This document shows, in pieces, positions 1 through 13,885 of a stretch of 64,000 nt of DNA. Each line of letters begins with the position of its first letter. Positions within the stretch are counted from its first letter, which is position 1. The notes beneath the pieces were generated by a model. The model ran no database searches. It was not told the origin of the DNA and was given only the letters and a program-made list of their open reading frames with translations. The stretch is from positions 1 to 64,000 of the forward strand of contig NW_022985227.1 of the NCBI RefSeq assembly GCF_010093535.1, given 5' to 3'. The DNA is from Lindgomyces ingoldianus (Eukaryota > Ascomycota > Dothideomycetes > Pleosporales > Lindgomycetaceae). Both the position numbers and the translations under genes were made by a program.

Positions 1-80
1 GTTCGAGCTTATTGCTCGTACTATGTAGCAGCTTTCGTCAAACGTTCCTCCTGTCTTGACAGTAGGTGCGCATATCTGAC
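1..80 (-). repeat. Partial composite repeat, inverted copy of 15,348-15,427
   Basis: The first 80 bases match, as reverse complement and almost base for base, the left end of the unmutated 380 bp insert at 15,348-15,727. Similarity stops just after the TCTGAC end, which marks an element border here. The rest of this copy, including its decamer repeat array, would lie left of the window. Confidence 0.75.
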
Positions 81-246
81 ATTACTATATGCATAGCTAC
101 ATAGAGGATATTGTCCTTAATAAATAGATTTATAAGGATTAATACAACTACTACTATATAAACAGCTTACTTTTACTGCGTGTGTAGCCACGCAGAGAGG
201 GCTTAGACAAGTATTGTACGCGCCTCTAAATTAACTAATTACATAA
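81..246. other. AT-rich flank with one copy of a local repeat
   Basis: No gene seen. Around 176-210 lies a unit (TACTGCGTGTGTAGCCACGC and following) that recurs three times at 13,905-14,082, on the other side of the gypsy insertion. The gypsy element therefore landed within a pre-existing tandem repeat tract. Confidence 0.6.
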
Positions 247-839
247 TGTTACAATCCTTGCTTCCTAGAAGCACTCGGGTCTGGTTATATTCCTAGGGGG
301 GGAGTAGGACGGGCAGTAGGGGCCAACGGTAGGGTGTACAGTCCTACGTGCAGGCTATTAGGCTAATAGAGGTAGGGAGAGTGACCAGATTATAGTTTGC
401 CCTTAATGCAGCAGTAGGGAGGCTAGGTTAAACAGTCCTGTTAGATAGAATTAGAGGTATATATAGTGTAAGATATATAAATAGTATTACAGCTTATTAA
501 AAAGCTAAATGCTACTTAGTCTATATAAAGAATAAACTAAACATTAAACACACCTTTTTAGGGTTTGTTTAATGCAGGAATTATATACATGTCCTAAAAG
601 TGCTAAGAGGAGCATAAAGAGTTTACAAAAGTCTACTAAGGCAAGCTTTTATAAGCTCCCTTAAGCTTTCTAGACTTGTAGCCTGTCTTTCTTATTAAAC
701 AACACATTTTTTTATTACTATAGGTAGCTGCGCTGCTTCTGTATCCTCTAATTAGTTTATAAGCAAGCCCTGTTCTAATCTAGCTAGATTGTAGAGCACT
801 GCTGGTAGAGTTACGCTAGTCTAACTGTAGACTGTAACA
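247..839 (-). repeat. Left LTR of gypsy copy 1 (3' LTR in coding sense)
   Basis: 593 bp, begins TGTTACAATCC and ends CTGTAACA. The outer (left) part is lightly mutated while the inner (right) part is heavily C-to-T/G-to-A mutated compared with the partner LTR at 13,288-13,880. Confidence 0.9.
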
Positions 840-2515
840 CGCTGCCCCTCCTCCCTAGCGGCGTGCTCGCCGCTCTGCTTACACAACTATGTTAGTAAAA
901 GTTTGTTTATAAGGTAAGTGCTTACCTGCTAGAAGGCATCTTTAACATCTATCTTTTATAAACTAAATAGCTTATTAGTCTTATTTATTTTATTATTTTT
1001 ATATTGCCCTATGTTTTAATCCTTTTTACTAGATAAAGATAAAGCCCTATAGCGCTTACTAATTTTTAAAGTTGTCTTATGTGTTAACTTTATCCTTAGA
1101 TAAATATGTTAAGTGTGTAAAAAAGTATAATAAATGTAACACTTTTATTTCTAACACTATGTAAAATTATTTAAAGAAAGAGAAAGAGACACTTCTTTAG
1201 TTTACTAAGGCTTTATAGGCATAAGATTATGTGTTATTAGATAAATAGTTATCTTAAAATTAAAAGCAACTTTGTTTACAAAAGAAAATATTAGTAGTAA
1301 GGGATAAAGAGTGTTCTAAATAGAATTATATCTAAAGGTTACTAGATCTGCTAAAGGCTTAGCGCGTAAAGTATTTAAAAAGGGACCTTTCTTTTTTAGA
1401 CAAAATAGAAGCTTTAAAAGCTAAAGTAAAAAGTTACTTCTTTTTATAGCCCTTATTAGCTAAGACTTGTCTCTAAAGGCTACTGCTATCTAGTAATAAC
1501 ATAGCTGTTTCTTTTAATATAGGTGCCTTATTACCTAGCTAGTTTCTTTTAGATAAGCCTAAAGGTACTTTTATACTAATAGCTGCGCGTTCTGCAAATT
1601 CTTAGCTAGTTTCTATGTGTTTTTACTAGTAAGCTACTTTTTTTATTTTACTAAAAATTCTTTTTTATTTTTTTAGTTACTAATAATGTGTTTAACTTTA
1701 TATTTTACTTCCTTATCTTTTTATTTTTATGTAAATAGGGGAATTTCTTTAGGTGCTTTTTCTAGTCTAGAGATATAAAACTATAGGTGTATTTTTATAT
1801 GTAGGGGTAGCTTAAGCTTGCAGTTGTTTTGCTAGGTTTATAAAACTTTATATAGTTCTATTCTTTTTTCTACTAGCTTTCTAGAGGGTCTAGACACCTT
1901 AAGGTTCCTAGTGTTAAGATATATGTAGTCTTCTAGGTAGATTTCTAGTCCTAGCTATTATAACTTATTTGCATAATTTTCTATTATTTCTTAGCTAGAT
2001 CTAGCTTTAATTACTAATTTCTTATATATGTTTTATAAATTTAATAACCTATTTATTAATTTTTAAGAGTCTGTAGGTTAGTTTTCTAATAGCATAAAGT
2101 ATAAGTTATAACTAAAATTAGCTTTATATAGTGTTTCTTTTATTATAGCTAATTCTACTGTGTTAATAGCTAGTTGTGCTATTAGAAGCTATTCTGCCTA
2201 ATTATTCTAGGTGTAGGAGACATACTTTCTTAGGTATTTTTCTACTTTAGCATTTGCTTTCTTAGTCTAGCTATCTGTTTACAAATAGTATGCTGTGGAT
2301 AGCTTGTAGCTTATGCTAAGGTGTTGCATAGCTGCTTTCTAAAATCTGCTAGTAAACAGCTTATCTGAATTAGAGATAATAATCTTAGGGCACTTATATA
2401 CTAATATAACATTTTATTTTAATTTATAGATAAATTTTTTAGCTATTATTATCTTTTTTAAAGGCTAAGTGTGTAAGTATTTAGTAGTTTTATTAAAAGC
2501 TACTATAATTATGTT

Positions 2516-2748
2516 TGTTGAATGGACTCTCTGCTAGCTAGCAAATGGTATTAGCAATTGCGTACAAGGCAGAAAGGTTTGCACGGTGTAAACATTGTAC
2601 AGGGGGTAGGTAAGTAACTAGTGTTAATTGCTTATGTTGTCTAAGTCTGTGCGAAGGAAAGGAATATTTATCCCTTTGTGCGTACAACGTAACACAAGGC
2701 TATGTCATGTGACACCTAACTGTGTATCTAAATGCTGCTATTTAAACA
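2516..2748 (-). repeat. Left LTR of copia copy 1
   Basis: 233 bp, starts TGTTGAATGG and ends TTTAAACA. Its head is cleaner than the head of the partner LTR and its tail more mutated. Confidence 0.9.
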
Positions 2749-5700
2749 CTAGCAACTTTTTCTTTTTCCCTTATACAAACCTTGCCTAGTTTACCCTGTT
2801 TGTTCTACTAGAGCTTTTACAGCATAACGCCCTATTCTTTATTTTGTATAGGCTTAAGTCTATTAACTAACGCTTTAACTCTAATAGTTAGTTAGTTATG
2901 TAAAATTAGTTTTTTAAGCGTAGAGTTTAGCGCCTTTTTTATATAGGCATTTGCTAGGTTGTTTTTACTATTAATCTACCTAATTTCTATAGTCTCTTTC
3001 TTCTTATATAATTCTTAAATTAACATAATATTAATTATAAGCTTCTTTTTATTTATTATGCTAAGCTTTATAAGACATTTATACAGAGATCTTAAATCTA
3101 TGCATAGTACAATAGGTGCTAGAGGTATTCTAAGCGTACGTGTAATCTAGTTAATTGTTGTGCTTAGTGTAATTGCGCAGTTAAATCCTCCTACTATTCT
3201 ATACAGTTTACTAGCTAGTACAGAGCAGGTAACGCGTTTACACTTAAAGAAGTTCTAGTGTATAATATTGCCTATAATTTTAAAGTTATATAAGTTCTTA
3301 GTGCACTACTTAGTTTTAAGAATAATAAAAAAGCTAAGCTGTAAACTTAGATCTTTATTATTTATAAATAATTTATTAGTAAAAATAAATAACTTTATAT
3401 AAAAAAGATTAAGTAGTATATATAATAATCTTTAATTCTAGTTGTTAATTTGCTATTAGATTTATACATTTAATGCCTTAATATTATTATGTAATAGCAA
3501 TACTACTTAAGCTGTAGTAGATAAGTTAAATGCTGCCTTAAGTTAGCACACTAATATAATATAAGCACCTTATGCGTGTTATTTAATGTACTTTTACGCA
3601 GCGTTCTCTATATTTAGGTCTACTATATAAAGGTTCCTAGCTTATCTCTTTTAAGTTAACAAAATTATAGTGTTATTTTATATAAGTTAAATCTTTTTTT
3701 TATTAAATTTTATAAGCTGTTTATGTAATAATATTATTTTAAGCTTTATATAGAACTTAGCTTTTTACAGCTTTTCTTCTTTACATTACATAAAATTAGT
3801 TGTAATAATACTAAGAGTGTTGTCTGTCTGCAGCTTTGTAATTTTAAATGTTATTATACGTTTATGCGTAATTAATAAGCATAGATTATATAAAAAAGTT
3901 TTTATATAAAGTTTATTTTTATAGTAGTTATAATATGTCTTAAACTAATATAAGCTAGATTCTACTGCGCTGTATAGTAGCTGCACAACTCTAAATATTG
4001 TGCGTAGAGGAAAACTTTTACAAAGTTTTCTTAGTAGTTATGTAAATAACATTTATATAAGTCTGTCTGTTAACTATACATACGCTTAAGTAATATTGCG
4101 TAGCTTATAGTGCATACTGTATAAAGCTATTAGTAATAGTCTAATAGCTAAAATTAGCCTCTAGCTTATTCTTTAAATTATAAAGAACTATGTAAGGATC
4201 TTCTTTTTTTTCTTATCTAAATACTTTATAAAAATAAGTTGTAATTTTTTATATAGCTGTGTTAATTTCTTTTTAATTTTATATATAAGGCAAAAGTTAA
4301 AGATTTATCCTTTATAAATAAATAAATTATATATAAGTACTTTAAAAGTGTTTTCTATAATTAAGCTCTTTATTTCTGTATAGTCTAATTCTTTAAATAG
4401 TTTTTTAAGTGTTGTAATTACACTATCTACATAGAGTTTAATTCCTAATGTGTAGTTATCTTTTTTCTTCTAGATAAAAAATATTATGTTTTATACATAA
4501 TTCTTACATAGTTTTTTATGTCCTTTTTTTATAAGTTTTAGTGTTAGTGTTAGTTCTAGTTCCTGTATTAGATTCTTATGTAGTCTCCTTTACCCTCTCT
4601 TAACTAGTTGTGGCACTAGCGCTAGATCTAGTTTATATAATAAATCTAACACTGTGTCTCTTGCTAGTAGATTGTACAGAGCTAGTTCCTCTATTAACAC
4701 TAGTTACTTATGTAGGCAACCTCTCTTTTGTGCCTATAGGGGATCCCTTTGTACTAGAGCTAGTTTGTCTAGATCTAGTAGTTCTTGCGCAGGTTTATTC
4801 TTATCCTTTATACAATAATATAGCATAACTTATGTGCAGTAGAATTTTACTAAACTATTTTTTATTTTAATAATAATGTCTAGGGCCTTAATTTTCTTTA
4901 CTATATGTAGCTTTATCTATCCTTTCTTTTTTTACTATGTCTTTACTTTAGAACTAAGTAGAAAACTTAGAACTTTATATACTATTAGGCTATTCTAGGT
5001 ATTAATTATATAGTTAATATTAACTTTTACTCTCTTACTTTAAAGCATTTTTATTGCCTTTTATACAGCATTAGCTTGCGTAACAATGTTAAAAAATAGT
5101 ATAGAATTAATATTAATTCTTAAGTACATTCTAAACATAAGTAATGTAGGTATAAGACTGTTTAGTCTTACTATATTATTAAGAGCTTTAACAGCTATCT
5201 GTAATACTAACTTATTATTTATACAATTATCTAATTCTGCACAGAGGATGTTGTACGCACGTTGCAATAGTGCATGCGCGCGCTTAATCTTCCCTAGAGC
5301 CTAATAGGCCTCTACTAGCATCTGTTAACATGTTGCTTTTATAATCTTTGCGTAATTCTAGAAGTCTTTAGACGCAAAGTTTATACTAGAGTTATATATA
5401 ATATAATTAGGTAAGCCTTAGTACATGTTAATCTAGCACTTATAAAGCACGTCTTAGGTATCTTATGTAGACATTAATTTTAAGAAGGTTACTGCTTAGA
5501 ATAATGTATTTGCGTTAATTACATGTAGTACATTTTAGTTACTAATTTATATAACATTAATTACTATTTTATAATTAAAGTATAAATTATTTTTAATTAT
5601 AAATTTAAATTTTTATAGTGCTAAGTTGTGTAGCTAACACATGTAGCAAAACTTCTTAATCTTCTCTAGTATAAAAAGATTAACATTGTGTCTAGCGTTT

Positions 5701-8216
5701 TTAAGCATTATGTAAAGCTATTTTGTATAAGGATAGCTAAATCTCCTGTGCAGTTGTTAAAGTTCCTGTTTAGTAAAGAAAGACATTAATTTCTCCTTTT
5801 ATATATTAAAGAATAGATAACTTTATTTTTATATAACTAAGACAGTATTACTATCACTTTATATAATTACATTTTATATGTTGTTAAAGTACACACCTAT
5901 TTAATCTGCGTCTGCAAGAGACAGTAGGAACAGTGTTAGAGTGTCTAGAATGTAGTATGTTATGTTGCTAACTAGATTAGTAATCTATATAGTACTAACT
6001 AATCTTATTAATTTTTATTCTTTAAAGCTAATATTCTTCTTGCTTAGTGTCTAGTCTACTTTTATATAGAGAAATTCTTATAGGTAAGCTTTAAGTTATA
6101 ACTTCCTAATAGTAAAAATTCTTGCTACGCTAGTATCCTATAGTTTACCTTAGTATACTATATAATATTAATCCTTAAGAATAAACTGTTCTGTGTATTC
6201 TTTAGGTTCTAGGCTATAGATGTCTTTTGCTGTTACGCAGTAGAGAAATGTAGCAGTAGTAAAGTAGTTAATAATCTTTTTACTTTTTTTTTTATTTAAG
6301 TTATTATTATGCAACTCTTTTTTCTTTTACTATAGTTTACCTTTAAATTTTTAAATATACATGCTTACCTTCTTACGCGTTAGTGTCTTATTATAAAATC
6401 TTTTATATAAAGAGATATACTAGTGTTTTACATAAAATTAATCTATATAAAGATAATTTATTAACTAACATTTTTTCTTATAACAGATAAAGCATTACTT
6501 TAATTATATAAAAAACTATAATCTAAATAATCCTTTATTTCCCTTAGAGCTTCTCCTACATTATTAATAGCCACACGTACGTAATAAGCTATATTGCCTA
6601 TTAGTGTAGTATATGTTTAGAGGTTTGTTTAGGAACATATTATTCTATTAGTTAATTAAGACTTAAAGTGCTACATAAAGATTACTAAATAATGCCTTAC
6701 ACATAAGCTTAATTAAGAACATAGCCTGTTCTAGCTTAGGCTGTCCTTAACATGCTTATATAATAGTAGTGTAAAAAAGTATCTTGCCTTAGAATTATAG
6801 GCTAAGGGCTTTTTATATAAAAGTAAGTTTATTAATTATTACTTTTAAAGCTTTATGTAAAGTTTTTATAAAGTTTTTTTACTTAATTTATAAAAAGCTT
6901 ATTATTATTTAATTTATCTAATATTAGTTATAGTTTACATTAGTATTAAAGTAATTACCAAGCTACTTGTATAGTAACTTCTATGTTTGTTCTAGGCTAA
7001 TATTGTAAAGGTAGAACATGTGCGCACGCTCTTCTAGGATATTAGGAAAGATGCTTATGTACAAGGCCTTATAAATAATAAGGCGTTAGCAGAGCTTAAT
7101 AAACACTATAGCCTTATTAGCTAGGATATTATATAGTTGCCTTATATAGTTGTTCTTCTTCTTTTATGCCTTTTAAAATTATATAACCTTCTTAGGTGTA
7201 AGGTTCTCTATCTTAACATCTTATGTTAGTAGAAGTTAGTATAGATTGTATAGTAATTAAGTTATATGTAGTAGGTACAAGCTTTAAGGGATCTTGTGTA
7301 GAGCTGTAGGCTGCCTAGTTGTGCTCTTGTGTGATAAGCTAGCACAAAGTGGTTGTACTAGTTGCGGAGGAAGTATCTAGTCTGCAGGTAATTTGTATAG
7401 GGACATAATCTATAGCGTTAGAACTAGCGCTAGTAATAGTAGTTCTGTACAGTGCTGTAATAGGACAGTAAAAGTGTGTTCTTTTTTTATAAGTCTATAT
7501 AGTGTAGTAGCCTTTATTTTATTTTTCTTAAAACTAATGCCTTTATTCTATAAGGTAGCTATTAACTTTTATAAGAAAAATTAGCTAAGATCTTTAAAGT
7601 GTATAAGCTTCTACTTTATAAAATTACCTTAAAAGTTCTTAAAGGTTTATACACTTATTACACTTAACATGTAAAGTTTTATAATTAAGTTAACTGTGTA
7701 TAAGTTAAGTTTTTTTTTAGTGTATTATTTAATAGTTTAATTTTATTTACTTAGTCCTTAATGTTTATCTACTTTACTAGGGTCTTTGCTAAGATGCTTA
7801 TAAAAAGTATGTATTAGTTATACACTAATGTGTTGTGTTAGCTAGTAAGGGATAGAGCTAGTGTTACTTATTACTTTATAGTAGTTAGTTATGTGTTGTT
7901 GCGCGCTGTCTTACTTCTTGTTGTACGCTGCCTCTAAACAGCCTTATGTAAAAAGATAAAATAGACCTCTTAGCGTTAAATAAGCACTACTATTTATACA
8001 GTACCTTTAAATAGTATTATACAGATAGGTTTCTTACTTTTACTTAGGTAACTAAATAAAGATTTATAGCTACTTATATGTAAATTAGACTTTATTTTTA
8101 CTCTTGCTAATTTATAGTTAAATTAGTAAAGAAAAGAATTCCTCTTATACATAATTTTTTAAATAGAAAGGTATAAAAAGAGCTTCTTATTTTATAGTAT
8201 TTAAACTACTAATTAG

Positions 8217-8449
8217 TGTTAAATAGACTCTCTGCTAGCTAGTAAATAGTATTAGTAATTACATACAAGGCAGAAAGGTTTGCACAGTGTAAACATTGTA
8301 CAGGGGGTAGGTGGGTAACTAGTGTTAATTGCTTATGTTGTCTAAGTCTGTGCGAAGGAAAGGAATATTTATCCCTTTGTGCGTACAACGTAACACAAGG
8401 CTATGTCACGTGACACCCAACCGCGTATCCAAATGCTGCTATTCAGACA
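8217..8449 (-). repeat. Right LTR of copia copy 1
   Basis: 233 bp. Its last ~90 bp keep C-rich sequence (for example GACACCCAACCGCG) where the left copy reads GACACCTAACTGTG, so the outer edge escaped mutation. Confidence 0.9.
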
Positions 8450-11400
8450 ATGTTATATATTCTTTCTATTTTTAGTTCCTTAGATAGAGGAAGCTTTATA
8501 ATAAAGTTTATTATAATTATTATTTATAGCTGTTTTAAGGCTTTTATTAGTTATAAGTATCTATAGGCCTTATGTCTTTATAAGTTATTTTTATTACAGG
8601 TGTTGCATTCCTTAAGCACCTTAGTGCATAGTTGCTTTACTTTTAGTATTTATTATAGTATAGCAGCCTTTAATTTCTTTTAAAGGGTACCTATTTCTAG
8701 GTGTCTAAACATTAGAGATTTATAATATTTTTAAATTAGGTTTTTTTATTTTTACTTATTTACTATAAGCATGCAGAGATTTTTTATAAGTTAAGGCCTA
8801 TTATAGATCTATCCTTTATTAGTTTTTTTAAAGAAGGCAAATTTCTTAGTTTTTACCTTTTTTTTATTAAAGTAATCTAGTCTTTAGCTAAAGGCGTTAG
8901 CCTGTTAGTTTTATGCTCTTAGAACATGCTTAATAATATAGTTAAACTGTGTAAGCTTTATTGCCTATCTTACATGCATTAGTAAGAGTTTCTTTACTAT
9001 TAAGAACATAACTAGGTTTACATACTTAGTTATAATGTAGAAGAGTTTTACTATCCTGTGCAGTTCTATAGCCTATACCCTTACAGCGTTTAGTATTGCT
9101 TTTAATTCCTTGTTAGGTATGCTGTAGCCTGCTTTAGGTCCTAAAAACTTAGCAGAGTAGTACGCTACTAGATGCCATCTCCTGTCCTCCTGTTTTTAGT
9201 AAAGCGCGGCTCTACTAGCTTCTATAGATGCATCTGTGTGGATCTTAGTGTCTAGCTGTAGGTTGTACATTTTTAGCACTAGTTTAGCTATTATAGCTTG
9301 CTTTAGTGTAATAAATACTTTATTTATTTATAAGGTTTAGATAAATTTTCCTATTACTTACTTCTTAGTAGTAGTATTTATTAAGGGTATAGTAATTTTT
9401 AAGTAATTTTTAATTATTTATCTAACATACCTAGATAGTCTAAGGAATTCTTTAACTTTCTTAACTATTATAGGTTCTAGCTATTTAAGTACCTTTTATA
9501 TTTTAGCTAGGTTAATTTTTATTTCTTTACTATTAATTATAAATCTTAAGTATTCTATTTTAGTAACATAAAATTTATATTTAGAGAGCTATAGATAAAG
9601 TCTATACTTTTTTTAGCTTTTCTAAGACTTTTTATACCTTTTATACATAATCTTCTAGGGTATCTTTTAAGTAGATAAGGACGTTATCTAAGTATACTAG
9701 GGTGAAGACATTAAAGTATAGGTTAAGGGCTGTATTAATAATTTAGTAAAATGTTGCTAGGGTGTTTATTAAGCTAAACAGCATTACTAATAGCTTATAA
9801 AGTCCCTATAAAGTTTTAAACACTGTAAGCTACTTATCTCTCTCTCTTATCCTTATTTTGTTAAATCTGTCTTGTATGTTAAACTTTATAAAGTACTAGG
9901 TTCCTTTTAGTTAGTTTATAATATCTTATATAATTAGTAAAGAGAACTAGTTTTAGATTATATTATTATTTAGAGTTTTATAGTCTTAATAGATATAAAT
10001 CTTTTCTCCTTTTTTCTTTGCAAAAACTACTGCTAAGGCTATAAGGCTGTGGCTTTCCCTAATATGTCCTTAGGCTAGCATTTAGTTAACATACTCTTAC
10101 AAGGCTTCCTTCTGCGCCCTTGTTAGAGGGCAAAGCCTATAGGTCTTTAAGTTGTAGTCTTTTATTAGATTAATAGCGTAGTCCTAGGGCTAGTGTAGTA
10201 GCAATTCTTCTAGGTCCTCTAGTGTTTTAAACATATCCCTATAGTCCTTATATTTAGTAGGGATAGTGCCTTTATCTTAGATTTAGAAGATTCCTACTTA
10301 TTCTATATTCTTATTAGCTTTAATTTTTTTATAGGGGACTTTTTTAAGTTTTTTTATTATTATTTTAATAGCCTAAGCTTTTAGTTTTTAATAAGGGAAT
10401 CTCTTAAGTTTTCTTTTTTAAAGTAGTAACTATTACTCTACTTTACTTACTTATAAATTAAGCATTTATTATTATAGTATGCTAACTAGGTTATGCGCTT
10501 GTAGTCTTCTAGGTTCTTTATAGTTATTGTTCTTTAGTTAATTACAGAGTTATGTGTTCTAAGCTAGTCATAGCCTAGAATTATGCTGTACTTGTCTTCT
10601 AGTAAGAGTATATTTATAGACCTCTAGTCTTTTATGTTTAGAGTTTTAAAGTTTTATTTATGTGTTTCTAAGTTAATCTATTCTTTACTATACTTAATTA
10701 AAAATGTGTTAGCAAGGGTTACTTTAAATAGTACTTTTTTTATATAAAAAGAAATTTTTTATTTATTAACCTAGTCCTTGTCTAGGGCAGTAAAAGTGCA
10801 TCTGCTGTCTATAAGAGCTAATCTAGACTGCCCTTTATACATAAAGGTAGTAGTTAGACTGTGTCTAGTTCCTTGTCCTACTGCAACTAGGACTAATATG
10901 TTGTAAAGGACTTTTTTATTTAAAAGAGAGTAAGAGTTAATGTTTTAGAGGTTATTATTAAACTTATTTCTTTCTTTTTTATAGATTTAGTGTTCTTAGT
11001 TATAGCAGTTAGCTACTTTACACTTATAATCCTTAACTAAGTAATGTAATATTAGGTAGTCTTCCTTTCTTACTACCTTTTACTAAAAATAGTAGAACTA
11101 ATAGTTATTTTATTTTTTACACTTTATCTATCCTTTCTATTTATAAAAAGGGGCAGTTTAGCAAGTGTAACAGTTTATAGTTTTATAGGCAGAGGCTGTT
11201 TCTTACTATAGGCATCTATTATAGTTCTTTTCTTATATGGGCTACTATCCTGCTTAATGCTTGTTGTCCTAGTGCTTCACGCAATATTGCTGTGTGCACT
11301 AGTACTAAGAGTATAGATAATTGTTAAGTTTATGTAGGGTATTAAGAGGGCTCTTCTAAGTCTACTAGAGGTATTCCTGTGTTTGTACTATCTATATAGG

Positions 11401-13287
11401 GTATTCTTCTATTAGCAATTATTAGTGCTATAGGCATTACTTCTGTAGAGTACACACTAGCTGTAGCTTTATTACATTACTAAAGCCTTTCTGCTAATTA
11501 TAAGGCTTAGGAGCAGTGTTTTTAGTTTTTTAGGTACTAGCTTTAGAACTTTAAACCTAGCAGGTCTACCTAGTCCTTCTAGCCTCTAATTCTAAACCTT
11601 AGTAAAAAACTGCTATTATTTTTTATTATTTATTATGTTGTATTTAACTCTAGCTACCTACTATATAATGTTAAATGTTAAGTAGTTATTACTAATATTT
11701 ATTTAGTAGAGCATTACTATGCAATAGCTAAGGTAGTTGTGTTATAGGCTGCACTTCTAGCATTTGCATTTCTAAAACTGTCTAGAGAGTTTTTTTACTA
11801 AAGTGCTAAAAGTCTAGTTTTAAAAAAGAAACTATTTTTTTCTTTTTTTAACATTTATAATATATTCTTAGATCTAAGTTTCTTCTTAGTATCCTTTAAG
11901 AATTATAAGGTCCTATAACTCTATGTTTAAACTACTAAAGTTTTAAATAGCTACTTTTTAATACACTTTAAAATAGCTGCTTAAAGAGTAGTTTTTTTTA
12001 TATTACTAGTAGAGTCTATTATCTAGTCTTTCTAATATTTCCTTGTCTATAAGGCTGTATTTAGCAGTAATAGTTTTTATTATTATAGTAGTATTTTTAT
12101 TCTTCTCTTTCTAGAAGTCTAGGTAGTTTTAGCAAAAATATCCTACTTTTCTATAGTTTAGGCAGGCCTTATTCTTTAACTACTTTTATTATTTCTTTAT
12201 TAGAGGCAGCTTATTACATCCTAAAACTTAGTTTTTTTAAAAGAGGGCTTTATGTATGCTTTATATAGCTAAAGTTTATTAGTTTTTTATTATATTATAG
12301 AAGCTTTTTCTTCTTAAGGATAAACTTTAGTTTTTAAGAAGTTCTTTTTTGTTTTTTTTCTTTTTTACACTCTTTATAATAATTATTATAAGTTATTACT
12401 TATATAATATAATTTTTTAAAGTAGTTACCTTATTATTGTGCATAAATTTATCCTTTACTATTTTACTAAGTCTATTATAGAACATGTGGCATAGGGCCT
12501 TCTAGTTAGTCTATCTACAGATGGCTAATTGCTCCTAGAAGCGCGTTGCGTAATTCTAAATAGTGCTGTTGCCTTATTTTATAGTGTTTAGTTTATTAGC
12601 TGTAATCTTTTTCTTATCTAAAGTTCTATAAATAGCTATTAAGGCTTCTTTAAAGTTTTTAATGCTGCTAAATACCTCTTCTGTTTTAAAAGTAAGTGCT
12701 ACACTATTAGCTCTAAAGTCTATCTAATTATCTGCGTAGAGCTAGAACTAGATTGCAGGAGGGCCTTCTAGGTGTAGTCTTATCTAGGATATTATTTTAG
12801 TGTTAGTCTAAAATACTCCTTTATTATATTACATATAAAGGTGGCATTTTATAAAAAATAGGTAAAGGTCTTTTAGTAATTTTTTAAAAAGCTTTAAAAA
12901 GGCTAGCTTTAAGGTTTTTTTAGCTGCGTTACTTACTTTTTTAGTTAAAATGTTCTAAATCTTTACTAGCTCTACTTATAGTTTATGTATTTAGTAGGTA
13001 TAGTTAGTAGCTTTTAAAAAAGCTTATAAGTTTAAAAAAGTTCTGTAATTCTATTACTTTTTAGTAAAGGCTAGTAACTTTTTGTTAAAAGCTTACTAGT
13101 TTACTAATTTTTTTTACTAATTTATTAGAGTTTTTTAATGTTATCCTAGATTGTATTAATCTGCTCTGCTAAGATAGCTTTGCTTTCGGTTAGAACTTCT
13201 ATAAATCCTAATAAAGCTGTGTAGGCTATGTTAGAATCTAAATTATGTTAAAAGGTATTTATACTTTTTAAAGAAGATAGTGTTTAA

Positions 13288-13880
13288 TGTTACAATTTTT
13301 ACTTCCTAAAAGTACTTAGGTCTAGTTATATTCCTAGGGGGGGAGTAGAACAGGCAGTAGGGGCTAACAGTAGAGTGTACAGTCCTACGTGCAGGCTATT
13401 AGGCTAATAGAGGTAGAGAGAGTGACTAGATTATAGTTTACCCTTAATATAGTAGTAAAAAGGCTAGGTTAAACAGTTCTATTAAACAAAATTAGAGGTA
13501 TATATAGTGCAAGATATATAAATAGTATTACAGCTTATTAAAAAGCTAAATGCTACTTAGTCTATGTAAAAAATAAACTAAACATTAAACACACCTTTTT
13601 AAGGTTTGTTTAATGCAGGAATTATATACATGTCTTAAAAGTGCTAAGAGGAGTATAGGGAGTTTGTAAGAGTCTGCTAAGGCAAGCTTCTATAAGCTCT
13701 CTTAAGCTCTCTAGACTTATGGCCTGTCTTTCCTATTAGACAACGCATTCTTCCATTACTGCAGGCAGCTGCACTGCTTCCGTGTCCTCCAATTAGTTCA
13801 TAAGCGAGCCCTGTTCCAATCCAGCTAGATTGTGGAGCACTGCTGGTGGAGTTACGCTGGTCCAACCGTAGACCGTAACA
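13288..13880 (-). repeat. Right LTR of gypsy copy 1 (5' LTR in coding sense)
   Basis: 593 bp. The first ~400 bp are heavily mutated; the last ~180 bp (from about 13,700) are nearly clean and still GC-rich. The small minus-strand ORF at 13,883-13,677 falls in this clean tail and is not a gene. Confidence 0.9.
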
Positions 13881-13885
13881 CATAA

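Larger units (their letters stand above)
2516..8449 (-). mobile_element. Ty1/copia LTR retrotransposon, nested in gypsy copy 1, RIP-mutated
   Basis: LTRs of 233 bp (2,516-2,748 and 8,217-8,449), TG...CA, with target duplication ATGTT at 2,511-2,515 and 8,450-8,454. The insertion site is confirmed by the uninterrupted homologous gypsy sequence near 55,870. Coding sense is minus. Near 2,983-2,941 the minus strand reads INSKNNLANAY, matching the conserved tail of the copia RNase H region (the RWINGxDNPADAMTK-type motif). The adjoining region ends in many stops. RT and integrase should lie at roughly 3,800-7,000, but RIP has destroyed the frames too far to place them. Short ORFs inside, such as 4,610-4,828 and 5,061-5,304, are chance openings. 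Confidence 0.88.
247..13880 (-). mobile_element. Ty3/gypsy LTR retrotransposon, copy 1, RIP-mutated, interrupted by a copia element
   Basis: The two LTRs are 593 bp each (247-839 and 13,288-13,880), both TGTTACA...TGTAACA, flanked by the 5-bp duplication CATAA (242-246 and 13,881-13,885). The coding sense is minus. Going leftwards I can read a CCHC zinc knuckle remnant near 12,165-12,124 (KACLN then RKVG), a reverse-transcriptase catalytic motif near 9,720-9,655 (VYLDNVLIYLKD, where D-N stands for the usual D-D), and integrase core remnants near 2,510-2,250 (a KTTKYLHT stretch, then LFTSRFW-like and LSTAY motifs). All frames are broken by TAG/TAA stops, so no protein can be made. A copia element (2,516-8,449) interrupts the integrase region. 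A second copy of the family starts at 53,628. Confidence 0.9.

Noticed and set aside
4610..5304. Small ORFs in the left AT-rich block
   Set aside because: They lie inside the RIP-mutated copia interior, are overlapping or antisense, and carry no domain.
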